DNA from: Bacteroidales bacterium UBA3754
Lineage (GTDB): Bacteria; Bacteroidota; Bacteroidia; Bacteroidales; UBA1715
Assembly: GCA_002371705.1 (NCBI GenBank)
Contig: DFGI01000089.1
Location: 1-36,156 of the forward strand
Length of the DNA stretch: 36,156 bases
Direction of reading: 5' to 3'
A model generated the notes under the pieces. The model was not told the origin of the DNA. It made no database searches and saw only the letters and a list, made by a program, of their open reading frames with translations. The position numbers were made by a program, and so were the translations under genes. Positions 9,501 through 15,914 of this stretch are shown here, piece by piece. Every line of letters begins with the position of its first letter. The stretch's first letter is position 1.

Positions 9501-10460
9501 GAAGAAAACTTGTTGGGTTGCGAAAGTCTCCGCGATACAGTTTCAATGGTGGTTGCTCCAGCGGCAAAAACTAAATTGTTCGGTAGAGATTCTGTTTGTA
9601 TGGGTAGTATTGGCGAAAGCTACTATACTCAATATGAAAAGACAAGCCAGTATTTCTGGAATGTAACAGGTAACCATTTGAACTACTCGAAAGACGCTTC
9701 TTCAACTTCAGTTCGCTACATCGACTGGTTGGAGGTTGGTATTGACACATTGACTGTGTATGAACAAACATGGGCAGGTTGCGAAGGATTCGATACTATT
9801 ATTGTTCGAATTGCACCAGAGCCAATCGCTTCATTTGGATGGTCAATGCCAGGGTCGTCGAATGTTATTGAGTTGGTTGACAGCACAATACAAGATAGTT
9901 TGTGGACAACAGATGCTGAAGGTAATTTAGTTGCTGAACCTATCGCATATACGTTGGAATGGTGTTATGGTCATCAAGGTGCTGAAAATCAAGTTGACAC
10001 TGTGATCCCGTACGATAAACGTAAATTCCCGATTCGTGAGGGTGGCTATCTGTACGGTTATAACTGTCCTATTTTGAAGGTTACCAACGACTTTGGTTGT
10101 AAGTCAAGTTATACGGAATGCATCTTTGTGAACGTTAGTTCGTCGTTGTACGTGCCTGACGCGTTTGCTCCGACGAATCCAGCCCATGCAGTTAGAACAT
10201 TTGCGCCAAAAGGTTTCAACTTGTTGACTTGCGAAATCTCGGTATATGACAAGTGGGGTAACTTGCTGTGGTTCTCTAACGAGGTGAAAGATGGCATGTT
10301 CGTAGGCTATTGGGATGGACGCTACGATGGCAAGATGATGAAGTCGGATATGTATATCTGGAAAATGGAGGCTACATTCCTTGATGGACAGGTATGGCCT
10401 GGTTTCGATAATGGTAACGGTAAAACAACAAAATACGGAAGTGTGATGTTGCTTCGTTAA
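516..10460 (+). CDS. Giant T9SS-secreted surface protein with RCC1-like propeller and tandem Ig-like modules
   Basis: This is a 3314-residue exported protein. Residues 1-21 are a Sec signal peptide (MKRLVLFLACTLTLAASSFA, then Q). Residues about 26-467 hold seven WG...GQLG-type repeats (near 42, 98, 174, 244, 308, 378 and 440), the number expected for one closed RCC1-type beta-propeller. A beta-rich block lacking the Ig pattern spans roughly 650-845. From about 470 to 3200 otherwise there are some 25 Ig-like modules of 85-100 residues, each opening with an (I/V/Y)C motif and usually closing with a GC, like the Ig_7 modules of Bacteroidota surface proteins. The last 105 residues (from about 3208, with VPDAFAPTNP, VYDKWGNLLW and YWDGRYDGK) match the T9SS type B sorting domain (CHU_C), predicting passage through the type IX system and surface attachment. 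Adhesion is plausible but unproven. It stands alone between its own promoter and a terminator. Confidence 0.93.
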   Translation: MKRLVLFLACTLTLAASSFAQKELTISGGNTVSAMVCENSVLYVWGINTKGQLGLGHKNAVNKPTEVTFFSQEGLYIQQVNCGSGAHFVALDCSGKVWCWGNNSLGQCGTGNIPNSDGVVQETPVQVKIGTSPLAGTEYECDGYLCNVDVVYAGNNNTFAILGDGQYKGCLVGWGGNSKGFDGQGYDDAYGQLGCGNQINQPYPVFVQTPNKKPLQGVIQIYAGDNCAYALVDPDGDGVGTVYSWGHEHGEGQLGRAQTGGAGSPGKKTDPYARPVAHADGSPLDNITFLGCGDGEGYGLDVDGYIWAWGNGAWNNAAGVLDANYSWYSDGASYSTPLRVRKGLTTGASNDGTYLLAKWVAGGQGYGMAITADNKPVAWGGGGCGDGGGGATGSKIGQSADKAGAEYIKYSSTGVHNNVVLINRGDTWGFYGLDNGDIYAWGCNDYGQLGIGSTQSKNVATKINPPANCNPREPNPTVDLTPGDMTVCASAFNGQELNSGFLIDAKLASHYKITWYKDGEVITSASGLISAKGTKYKATEPGTYKVMIEHVESGTGSGCVKYDPAIAEMTIAAYPQTFTVPDEIIYCAEKGEIPQIGVTTTNNRAIYSWYASESARTPIATTVGSETKEADFSSITLNNGKGYVYVEETSSSSGTFIPQRTMQWTSNADYMNAGTFNNMYATGFTVKEPVTITACDFNVNAWVYNTGTEGIGTVTFTIYGSTYNNGGYIANTSARKGTLTAKCSVTGTNQNAFNVYTAEGSVTLDPGLYFITMTQYAKSGADMGFKVGRGSSNISTNTVDDATGNILQYTTMANGNNPNQQGCGGHAFNIKFQTKQGFCDRIKIPISEECPCTQPKAVTITSADADGYLCPGDKSMLTPTAQANARDFTYTWYKGSEADANIVAGPSKTDQLTFEADEADTYIVKVVDALMPNSKCKATATVTLNAADNPTVKLGKGADYCVGDNVDDITLTFTGNAPFEYSYTENGGTANSATANGTSATITPKNVVSPNSAYTTYEYAIASLSDKYCPAVASGYAGSSTVTIVAIPSATIDASEESVCEPNTITLTGSSDISAATLAWGGDGSGSAATQTASGAKVYNYTLTATNQAGTKSCVSEVAEKSVTIFAKPTVTVAAPVTQICAGNDLTVDATAKVGNTTATGGEYAWNGATGDGSSVSLTKDATWPNPETVDVSVVYTSEDGCVSEESNKVTLTFDPKPDAPVAVPTISYCTTADPSTVKPLEVTIANGATATWYLPNGSTSATAPTPSIASAGETEYFVTQTKAGCESDKTKITVVVNAELQPSFIMSDEEICENSSATLTLGQADTYTSIEWTGDATQYFNATKIANPTFSGADVTASQTYPFSVKVADKNGCTGHVEGEITVHPVPTATLATPNNEHCITETTAQVITATVEPSMAGTGTWSTNVVKTGETTATFTPSDNEAGSYTVTYDFESDKGCKTERTAEQIMIVNALPTPSFTLSNTSVCVSGNNSDPITVTKTNPTTGTFEYSIDKGSIADNGTFTPTEGSEGVYTVTLTYTDAKGCVQTTTNSFVVHALPTVEINPITKDEICYNSAAVDLTTTVYSTDEEGQLTSTPATGGTEVWAGAISSKTFDPSRLAVGENQMTYTYTDAYKCQNVDDYTITIKKPKIPTAGADVNEMVNSLHVLEGDETLTASSNENTDGTGLQWMPYTGGSVLQDGGTSFVVADVKNAKTGNDDALVGSYPFAVRQMIPVADKGCYSDSVIVTLNVSKCNAMAPSVNFADRYICESETESNIANNFLEGTRTEGDNPPADYRIAWLTENPVGKNASQVSSMGWEISGSSVNAPGAAAVPYKPTKETKDYYVAEYSIDEDCWSVGTKVTVHVVPNPVVTVTSEPNVCKIGNEAIQVSISPVATAPAVGSLTASSGSLNGTTWTPGDYDGDNLPVEFTYTYTTEPYSDGVTCSSTEKSNTVAHFMKAPDSQEYTWLINDIANIPNDYVKGELSSTGETMKWYADELMNSKLNEGTTLTLNKDDLQAQANGQLTLTEVFWINQVDAFGCESAPADVVLRLVDCPWEAPKIDPVAACLGKPLDNLSAEEGASVALRAENGVTKWIWYKEGVKMTESASSLAIPNIVSNDVAGVTNFEVQYEAVESQSKKACLSPKSSVTVTVYPLPVIELEEKETACYSTEEVLITVNASSENGTGIGEWAIEGDASALKANSNSAVFYPQANGTKSGDYKVTYTYTDEKSCQSSKTHDIEVIYLPAPETTSFYAIVTQANPVEIGAVKTDGDGIAWYEYAASTDEEDKLAFTAGSTANKYQTNDSPNVLANKKYYARQYKAGTNNSAMVCYSEPTPAEVVIKICPVPHVEIANVDSCVYNGNPTLTAIPGEWMDKDNARNIAKTTYRFYESANGKDYTTFVNGTTNTETGNGTYTPNLAPDSDPSHAGFYYYFVSEWNDEPYTNLTHPEGCESSPVKVAVNMKATTSPKILAVTAPAICDGDENPQFRIASEDATSRIYWFEYADDSEVATPNDGSKIDTLSAYGKGATYQPINAIVGTNKVYAAQYIGGCFSPLTYETFEVKPNPAAPDSIPNKICYQEASNDNRVIEAVGSETEEYSITWFSDARKSKTLKVNSNTYQPADTTVGVYLYYAMQTVNGCNSPLTPISFEVKPLPFAPRISPQDRLCTYDEAPILHAEGTDITWYASDKVTKLNEGEPNNDYQTVDITAGKKQYYATQTVNGCEGPAGYITYMVNKQPEKPNVLGGNMCQGDTANVPILSTDLLLDKWYADEDLTMPIASGYTYEPEVGVNEFGNKLYYVIREQNGCFSEVAIDTLFIIKHPVITIDEDRTICVYDTIQSIQVQTFEPELTDRSSVVWRVRNGKVSKFVEEDSEEHSITPVDEINTAGEYEVFASYRYVYDNIFCTSDEVSMNVSVKERARKPIVFTTTICAGENIEQLRSLGSPYTTWISIGDENRRTLPLEYHGQSYKFQPGQSLDTGIYHYVVYDMNMYDEENLLGCESLRDTVSMVVAPAAKTKLFGRDSVCMGSIGESYYTQYEKTSQYFWNVTGNHLNYSKDASSTSVRYIDWLEVGIDTLTVYEQTWAGCEGFDTIIVRIAPEPIASFGWSMPGSSNVIELVDSTIQDSLWTTDAEGNLVAEPIAYTLEWCYGHQGAENQVDTVIPYDKRKFPIREGGYLYGYNCPILKVTNDFGCKSSYTECIFVNVSSSLYVPDAFAPTNPAHAVRTFAPKGFNLLTCEISVYDKWGNLLWFSNEVKDGMFVGYWDGRYDGKMMKSDMYIWKMEATFLDGQVWPGFDNGNGKTTKYGSVMLLR

Positions 10461-10482
10461 TCAAATTGAAACGTATGATACT

Positions 10483-10514
10483 AAGGAGATGTGGTTTTGC
10501 CGCATCTCCTTTTT
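10483..10514 (+). terminator. Intrinsic terminator after the giant gene
   Basis: AAGGAGATGTGG (483-494 within 10 kb numbering, i.e. 10483-10494) pairs with CCGCATCTCCTT (10500-10511) across a TTTTG loop, with one T-G pair, and runs directly into a T-tract. It ends transcription 20-50 nt after the stop codon and separates the giant gene from the permease. Confidence 0.88.
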
Positions 10515-10515
10515 G

Positions 10516-10547
10516 TTTGTCGTTTTTGATAATAATCCCTATCTTTG
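10516..10547 (+). promoter_or_regulatory. Bacteroidota-type promoter of the Wzm-like permease
   Basis: TTTG at 10516-10519, a 20-nt spacer and TATCTTTG at 10540-10547 match both elements of the Bacteroidota housekeeping promoter. The predicted start of transcription is only a few nucleotides before the ATG at 10558, so the mRNA is nearly leaderless. Confidence 0.75.
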
Positions 10548-10557
10548 CCATTGAAAT

Positions 10558-11403
10558 ATGGAACAGAACGAATATACTGTAATCAAACCGATGTCAAGTT
10601 TATTGCAACTAAACTTGAAGGATATATGGCATTATCGCGACTTGATGATGATGTACGTAAAACGGAATATTGTGACAGTGTATAAGCAAACAATTTTGGG
10701 CCCGCTTTGGTTGGTCGTGCAGCCTGTTTTGACCACCATAATGTTTATGTTTGTGTTTGGAAATCTTGCAGGACTTTCAACCGATGGCGTGCCGGGAGCA
10801 TTGTTTTATTTTGCAGGATTGATATTGTGGAATTACTTTTCGCAGTGTTTGACAGGAACATCTGGAGTGTTTATTGCCAACCAAAATGTGTTTGGTAAAG
10901 TATATTTTCCCCGCATCGTAGTGCCATTGGCAACCACAATCTCAAATCTGATACAATTCTTGATACAGTTTGCAGTGTTTGTGGTGTTGTATGTGTATTA
11001 TTACGTTACAATGGAAGTGCCAATTGTCCCGAATGTGTACGTAGCTCTATTGCCGTTGTTGGTTTTGTTGTGTGCGGGATTAAGTCTTGGTTTTGGTATC
11101 GTATTTTCATCAATGACAACAAAGTACCGTGATTTGGTCTTTTTATTGCAGTTTGGTGTGCAATTATGGATGTATGCCACTCCGATAATATATCCGTTGA
11201 ATTCGATTCCTACCGATAAACAATGGATATTTCTATTGAATCCAGTTACTTCTATTATTGAAACATTTAAGTTTGGTGCGTTTGGTATTGGGGTATTCTC
11301 GTGGGGTGCGTTGGTCTATAGTTTTGTGTTTATGATTCTGTTGTTGTTTTTTGGTATTATTTTATTCAACAGAATTGAAAAATCATTTATGGATACGGTT
11401 TAA
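10558..11403 (+). CDS. Wzm-like ABC-2 permease for polysaccharide export
   Basis: This 281-residue inner-membrane protein has a short cytoplasmic N-terminus with the family pattern RDLMMMYVKRN followed by about six hydrophobic segments (near 45-70, 81-101, 120-156, 159-185, 193-215 and 249-272). The LGPLWLVVQP motif and overall layout match ABC-2 permeases of the O-antigen/teichoic-acid type (Wzm/TagG), which move lipid-linked polysaccharide across the inner membrane with an ATPase partner (Wzt). No such ATPase is adjacent: the next gene is convergent recG, whose stop codon overlaps this one. The partner must be encoded elsewhere or be missing. The substrate is unknown; O-antigen or a related anchor polysaccharide is the usual one. 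Confidence 0.87.
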   Translation: MEQNEYTVIKPMSSLLQLNLKDIWHYRDLMMMYVKRNIVTVYKQTILGPLWLVVQPVLTTIMFMFVFGNLAGLSTDGVPGALFYFAGLILWNYFSQCLTGTSGVFIANQNVFGKVYFPRIVVPLATTISNLIQFLIQFAVFVVLYVYYYVTMEVPIVPNVYVALLPLLVLLCAGLSLGFGIVFSSMTTKYRDLVFLLQFGVQLWMYATPIIYPLNSIPTDKQWIFLLNPVTSIIETFKFGAFGIGVFSWGALVYSFVFMILLLFFGIILFNRIEKSFMDTV

Positions 11404-13508
11404 CTGATTTCCCGCCACGAAACATTTTGTTTGCTACGTTCTTGTAATCCTTTTTTCAATATCGCATTTTCCGAAAGCGAAAGTGTTGGGTCTTTTTCTG
11501 CAATATAAAATGCCGCATTTCGGGCAAGCGTGAGGATTTGTCCATCGCGGGCAAGATTTGCTAATTTAAATGATATTGGAAGACCGCTTTGTTGCGTGCC
11601 TTCAATGTCGCCGGGGCCACGAAGTTTCATATCCATTTCGGCAAGTTGGAAACCGTCGGTGGTTTCAACCATCGCGCTTAGGCGGGCATCTCCGTCTTTA
11701 GAGAGTTTGTCGCCTGCCATTAAAATGCAAAACGATAAATCAGCACCTCGTCCGACACGTCCACGCAGTTGGTGTAACTGCGAAAGCCCAAACCGTTCGG
11801 CGCTCTCAATTACCATCACGGTGGCGTTCGGCACGTTTACGCCGACTTCAATCACGGTTGTGGCAACCATAATTTGTGCTTCGCCTGATGCGAATTTCTG
11901 CATAGCGAGGTTTTTCTCGGCGGGTTTCATTTTTCCGTGTACAATCACGGTTTTATATCTTGGCTCAGGAAATGCGTGTGTGATGGTGGCATAGCCTTCC
12001 TCAAGATTCTTGAAATCAAGCCGTTCCGATTCTTGAATTAATGGATATACAATGTACACTTGTCGTCCTTGCGCAATTTGCTCACGCATAAGCTCATACA
12101 TCTTTTGTCGTTGTGAATTGCGAAGTTTTGCTGTTCTGATAGGTTTTCGTCCAGGGGGAAGTTCATCAATTATTGAAACGTCCAAGTCTCCATAGAGGGT
12201 CATTGCCAATGTGCGTGGAATAGGGGTTGCTGTCATTACAAGCACGTGTGGTTGTGTGGAGTTTTTTGTCCATAATTTTGCCCGCTGTGCCACGCCAAAC
12301 CGATGTTGCTCGTCGATTACGCATAAGCCAATATTTTGGAATTGTACGGTGTCTTCCAGCAAGGCATGCGTGCCAACAATGATGTTGATTGTTCCATTTT
12401 GTAGTCCATCGGCTATTTCCGCACGATTTTTCTTTGTCGTAGAACCTGTGAGCAACGCCACGTTTACAGGAAGTCCGTCCAAAAATTCTTGGAGCGATTT
12501 CGCATGTTGTTGTGCAAGAATTTCGGTGGGAGCCATCAGGCACGCTTGATACCCGTTGTCAATAGCCATAAGCATTGCCAACACTGCAACCAATGTTTTT
12601 CCGCTCCCCACATCGCCTTGAATCAAGCGGTTCATATGTTTCCCTGATTCCACATCTCTGCGGATATCCGACATTACACGAATTTGTGCGTTTGTCAATG
12701 GAAATGGAAGTTTTTGTTTATAGAACGTGGGTAAAATATTGTCGTTGTTTCTAAAAAACTGGAACCCTTTGACAGTTCTGTTGTTGTTTTGTTTTCGGAT
12801 AGCCAAGCTAAGTTGCACCCAAAACAATTCCTCGAATTTTATGCGGAATTGTGCTTTGGAAACCTGATTGAGGTCGGCAGGCATGTGGAGCGAACGAAGT
12901 GTTGTTTCTAAATTCGGCAGTTGAAATTCATTCAAAATGTGGAATGGCAAGGTTTCGATGATAGCATTTTGTCCAAGTTTTGCAAATGCGCTTTCCATTA
13001 TGGTGCGCATAATTTTGCCATTCAAATTTGCTTTTCGGGTCTTTTCTGTTGCAGGATATACGCCTATGAAATCTTGTTGCGGACGGCTGTTGAATTTTGA
13101 AAATTCTTCTATTTCAGGGTGCGTCATTGACAATATGCCGTGAAAGTCGGCCACTTTGCCAAAAACTACATATTCAACGCCAAGTTTTATTGATGAATCG
13201 ACCCATTTAATGCCTTTGAACCACGTGAGTTCAATTCTGCCTGTTCCGTCGGTGAATAATGCTTTAAGATGGGCTTTTGCGCCAATTCCTGAAGATTGTT
13301 TTGATAAAAATCTGCCTCGTATTTGTACTGCGGCTTGGGCAGGTGCAAGTTCGGTTATTGTGTAGAATTTACTTCGGTCGATGTAGCGGAATGGAATGAA
13401 GTTGATGAGGTCGTAGATGGTAAAAATGTGCAGTTCTGTTTTGAGCAAATCAGCACGTTTTGGCCCAACTCCGGGTAAAAATTGTATGTCGTCGTACAAT
13501 CCGCTCAT
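11400..13508 (-). CDS. recG: ATP-dependent DNA helicase RecG
   Basis: RecG remodels stalled replication forks and Holliday junctions in the cytoplasm. The 702-residue length is usual. The N-terminus has a helix-hairpin-like LPGVGPKRADLL and an OB-type wedge domain (about 55-150). The helicase core follows with Walker A GDVGSGKT (298-305), a DEQH box (VIDEQHRFGVAQR), the MTATPIPRT motif and GRVGRG motif VI, then the C-terminal QQSG...F region typical of RecG. Its ATG overlaps the stop of the preceding outer-membrane gene (ATGA), so translation is probably coupled. Its stop overlaps that of the convergent permease, with no terminator hairpin between them. Confidence 0.97.
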   Translation of the reverse strand: MSGLYDDIQFLPGVGPKRADLLKTELHIFTIYDLINFIPFRYIDRSKFYTITELAPAQAAVQIRGRFLSKQSSGIGAKAHLKALFTDGTGRIELTWFKGIKWVDSSIKLGVEYVVFGKVADFHGILSMTHPEIEEFSKFNSRPQQDFIGVYPATEKTRKANLNGKIMRTIMESAFAKLGQNAIIETLPFHILNEFQLPNLETTLRSLHMPADLNQVSKAQFRIKFEELFWVQLSLAIRKQNNNRTVKGFQFFRNNDNILPTFYKQKLPFPLTNAQIRVMSDIRRDVESGKHMNRLIQGDVGSGKTLVAVLAMLMAIDNGYQACLMAPTEILAQQHAKSLQEFLDGLPVNVALLTGSTTKKNRAEIADGLQNGTINIIVGTHALLEDTVQFQNIGLCVIDEQHRFGVAQRAKLWTKNSTQPHVLVMTATPIPRTLAMTLYGDLDVSIIDELPPGRKPIRTAKLRNSQRQKMYELMREQIAQGRQVYIVYPLIQESERLDFKNLEEGYATITHAFPEPRYKTVIVHGKMKPAEKNLAMQKFASGEAQIMVATTVIEVGVNVPNATVMVIESAERFGLSQLHQLRGRVGRGADLSFCILMAGDKLSKDGDARLSAMVETTDGFQLAEMDMKLRGPGDIEGTQQSGLPISFKLANLARDGQILTLARNAAFYIAEKDPTLSLSENAILKKGLQERSKQNVSWREIS

Positions 13509-14518
13509 TTTTTGAATGTGCCTCCGATTCTTGCGCGTAGATAAATTTGTTGTGAATTGTCCAAAACGCCGTCAACATAGTGCTCACACCAACGGAAACT
13601 TGCTGTGACGGCATCAGTCCGAAATACATACAAAATAGCGTCAATTCGTCCGTAGTGGCCGCAGCGGAACAATGGGTCGCCCCACGGAAGGTGCGTGCCC
13701 TCGCCGTGGTAGTATATCGCATCAATGCCAATACATTTTTTCTCTATGTAAAGTGTTGAATATGAAGCAAGTGACCGTAACGGGCTGACGAACGTTGTGT
13801 CACGGTGGTTGCTATACCATGTGTTGACAAATCCTGTGGAAACCGATAACGAATCGAACCACGTGTTTCGTACATCGAAACCAAGATTCAATCCCCAGCC
13901 TCCATTGTCGGCAACAGACTTACTACCGCGATTTCCTTCGGCGTGGTGGCGGTAGTAGAACATATCAGTGAGGAAAAAGTTTCCAAAGTGAGTAATGCCG
14001 CTCAAACCCGTGATGAATTTTTCGCAATAGCCAGCGTTAACTTGTGTGTGCCAGTCGAATAAGAGCGTTTGCTGTCCTAATTTGTGTGAAATGATACCCC
14101 GTGCGCCTTGGTAATTCGGTCGGTAGTACAGCAACGAGTCCGTGTAAAGAACTTTGGGGAATGTGGCATTTTCAATTGGAAACGAACCTAATTGAAAATC
14201 AAGGAATTGATTCTTGTATTGATAATAAAATGACAACACTGGTTCGTGGGCGAACATTTTTTCGCCGTGTTCCACCATATAGCTGCCGCCTCCAAAAATA
14301 GCTTGATTTGAATCGATTTGATAGCCGATAACTGCCGAAAGACGTGAGCCTAAAATCGTTTCTGGATAGCCATAGTATGTGGTGAACTCTCTGTTGTCAC
14401 CAATAAAATCGTAGCCGCCTTTCCAAATGAATTCTTGGCTAAATGATTGTAATACGTTGGCACTCAGTACAAATACTATAAGTAAAAGTCTTTTTCTCAT
14501 AATTTTATTTAAATTCAT
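13505..14518 (-). CDS. Predicted outer-membrane beta-barrel protein of unknown function
   Basis: I do not recognise the family. The frame extends further upstream, but two starts make sense: ATG at 14518 (MNLNKIMRKR...) or ATG at 14500 (MRKRLLLIVF...), both leading into a Sec signal peptide ending near SFSQ. The 14500 start lies 4 nt after the channel gene stop; the 14518 start overlaps it by 14 nt. The mature part of about 310 residues is rich in aromatic residues and alternating hydrophobic/polar stretches, with repeated Tyr/Trp/Gly strands (YYQYKNQFLDFQLGSF, LLFDWHTQVNAGY, TASFRWCEHYVDGVL) and a strand-like C-terminus (YLRARIGGTF), as in a porin-like barrel. No plug domain or catalytic motif is seen. 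It is translationally coupled to recG, though a functional link is doubtful. Confidence 0.72.
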   Translation of the reverse strand: MNLNKIMRKRLLLIVFVLSANVLQSFSQEFIWKGGYDFIGDNREFTTYYGYPETILGSRLSAVIGYQIDSNQAIFGGGSYMVEHGEKMFAHEPVLSFYYQYKNQFLDFQLGSFPIENATFPKVLYTDSLLYYRPNYQGARGIISHKLGQQTLLFDWHTQVNAGYCEKFITGLSGITHFGNFFLTDMFYYRHHAEGNRGSKSVADNGGWGLNLGFDVRNTWFDSLSVSTGFVNTWYSNHRDTTFVSPLRSLASYSTLYIEKKCIGIDAIYYHGEGTHLPWGDPLFRCGHYGRIDAILYVFRTDAVTASFRWCEHYVDGVLDNSQQIYLRARIGGTFKK

Positions 14519-15425
14519 TGTTTTCTGTATGTAACTCTTCGGAACTATCACTGTAGAATTTTTTTCCACAATGGCTACAAAATTTCGCATCGTCGTGGAC
14601 GGTGTGTTCGTGGCATTGCGGACAGATTTTTGTCCGTCGTTTTTTATCCTCATTAATCAATGATACCGAAAAAATACCAGTTGGAACGGCTAACACCGTG
14701 TAACCCAATAACATAATAATAGCCGACAAAAATCTTCCCAAGCTTGTGCAAGGCGCGATATCGCCGTAGCCTACTGTCGTCATTGTTACGATAGCCCAAT
14801 AAATGCTGTTGGGAATGTCCTCAAAACCGTTTGGATTTCTACCATTTTCAACAATGTACATCACAGTGCCAATGGAAACAACCAAAATGACTGTAAACAA
14901 GAAGAATATGATGATTTTTTTGCTACTCTGTTTCAACGACTGAATGAGCAAAGTTCCCTCGTTAAGAAATGCAAAAAGCTTGAAAATACGGAAGATACGG
15001 AGCAATCGGAAAATTCGGATGGCAAGCAATGCTTGAGCGCCAGCAAAGAAAATTCCCAAATAACTTGGCAGAGTTGCAAGTAAGTCAATAATTCCCCAAA
15101 AGCTGAAAATGTATGTCCGTGGCGTGTCCATGCAATAGATTCTGGCAAGATATTCAAAGGTGAAAATTGCCGTGAAAATCCATTCCAGCACGCGGAGAAC
15201 GGTGCGCATTGACGGAGGAAAGAAATTCATACTTTCCAACATGATTATGGCGACACTTAAAAGTATTGTCGCAAACAAAATCACATCGAATGTCTTCCCG
15301 ATTGGAGTGTCAGAACCAAAAATGATTGAGTTCAGCTTTTCCTTCAAGTAGTTGTTGTGGAAAAACGAATGAATTTTGTTATTCAACGCTCTGAATGGTT
15401 TCCCTAATGTGTAAAAAAATCCCAT
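14505..15425 (-). CDS. Voltage-gated-type potassium channel with C-terminal zinc ribbon
   Basis: This 306-residue inner-membrane protein has the six-segment Kv-type layout. An S4-like helix carries regularly spaced charges (R137, R140, R143, R146, K149). The pore loop has the K+ selectivity filter TTVGYGD (216-222), and S6 follows (FLSAIIMLLGYTVLAVPTGI). After the pore is a short cytoplasmic tail with two CxxC pairs (C268/C271 and C283/C286) forming a likely zinc ribbon. Channels of this class pass K+ down its gradient in response to membrane potential. No RCK/TrkA-N or cyclic-nucleotide domain is present, so the zinc ribbon is the only candidate regulatory module. It sits 12 nt after ybaK and directly before the barrel gene. 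Confidence 0.92.
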   Translation of the reverse strand: MGFFYTLGKPFRALNNKIHSFFHNNYLKEKLNSIIFGSDTPIGKTFDVILFATILLSVAIIMLESMNFFPPSMRTVLRVLEWIFTAIFTFEYLARIYCMDTPRTYIFSFWGIIDLLATLPSYLGIFFAGAQALLAIRIFRLLRIFRIFKLFAFLNEGTLLIQSLKQSSKKIIIFFLFTVILVVSIGTVMYIVENGRNPNGFEDIPNSIYWAIVTMTTVGYGDIAPCTSLGRFLSAIIMLLGYTVLAVPTGIFSVSLINEDKKRRTKICPQCHEHTVHDDAKFCSHCGKKFYSDSSEELHTENNEFK

Positions 15426-15437
15426 TGTTGTATTGTT

Positions 15438-15914
15438 TTATCGGACAATATCGCCTACCGTCGCTTGTGCCGCGGCAATAAGTTCTGTTGGTTTTATTTT
15501 TATTTGCAATCCGCGGATTCCTGCGCTTACATAAATATACTCTTGTTCCAATGCGGATTGATGTATAAAAGTAGGAAATTTTTTCTTCATGGCAAGCGGT
15601 GAACATCCGCCACGAATATATCCCGTAAGTGGCTGAAGTTCTTTGAGATGAATCATATCGCAGTTTTTGTTTCCCGACAATTTTGCGGCAAGTTTTAAAT
15701 CAACTTCCAAATTTCCAGGGATAACGCACACAAACGGACCGATTTTGTCGCCACGAAGCACTAATGTCTTGAATACCTGTTCAATAGGCTCGTTGAGTTG
15801 CGAAGCAATGTGTTCCGCGCCTAAATCATTTTCGTCAACAACATAGGGAATCAGTTCGTATTGAATTTTTAGATTGTCGAGAAATCGTGCCGCATTTGTT
15901 TTGTTAATCTTCAT
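15438..15914 (-). CDS. ybaK: YbaK/EbsC-type aminoacyl-tRNA deacylase
   Basis: The 158-residue protein belongs to the YbaK/ProX editing family, which in the YbaK branch hydrolyses Cys-tRNA(Pro) made in error by prolyl-tRNA synthetase. Family features are present: KTNAARFLDNLKIQYE at the N-terminus, VFKTLVLRGDK, the IPGNLEVDLKLAAKL stretch and the conserved GYIRGGCSPLAMKK loop. Length is normal. The start overlaps the end of the cvpA-like gene by 11 nt, suggesting coupled translation. Exact substrate within the family is inferred, not shown. Confidence 0.93.
   Translation of the reverse strand: MKINKTNAARFLDNLKIQYELIPYVVDENDLGAEHIASQLNEPIEQVFKTLVLRGDKIGPFVCVIPGNLEVDLKLAAKLSGNKNCDMIHLKELQPLTGYIRGGCSPLAMKKKFPTFIHQSALEQEYIYVSAGIRGLQIKIKPTELIAAAQATVGDIVR

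Noticed and set aside
1950..10100. Tandem DNA repeats or recent module duplication within the giant gene
   Set aside because: The Ig-like modules are similar only at the protein pattern level; I saw no long near-identical DNA repeats.
14519..14653. Longer N-terminus for the barrel protein starting at 14653
   Set aside because: It would overlap the channel gene by 149 nt and bury the signal peptide inside the protein.
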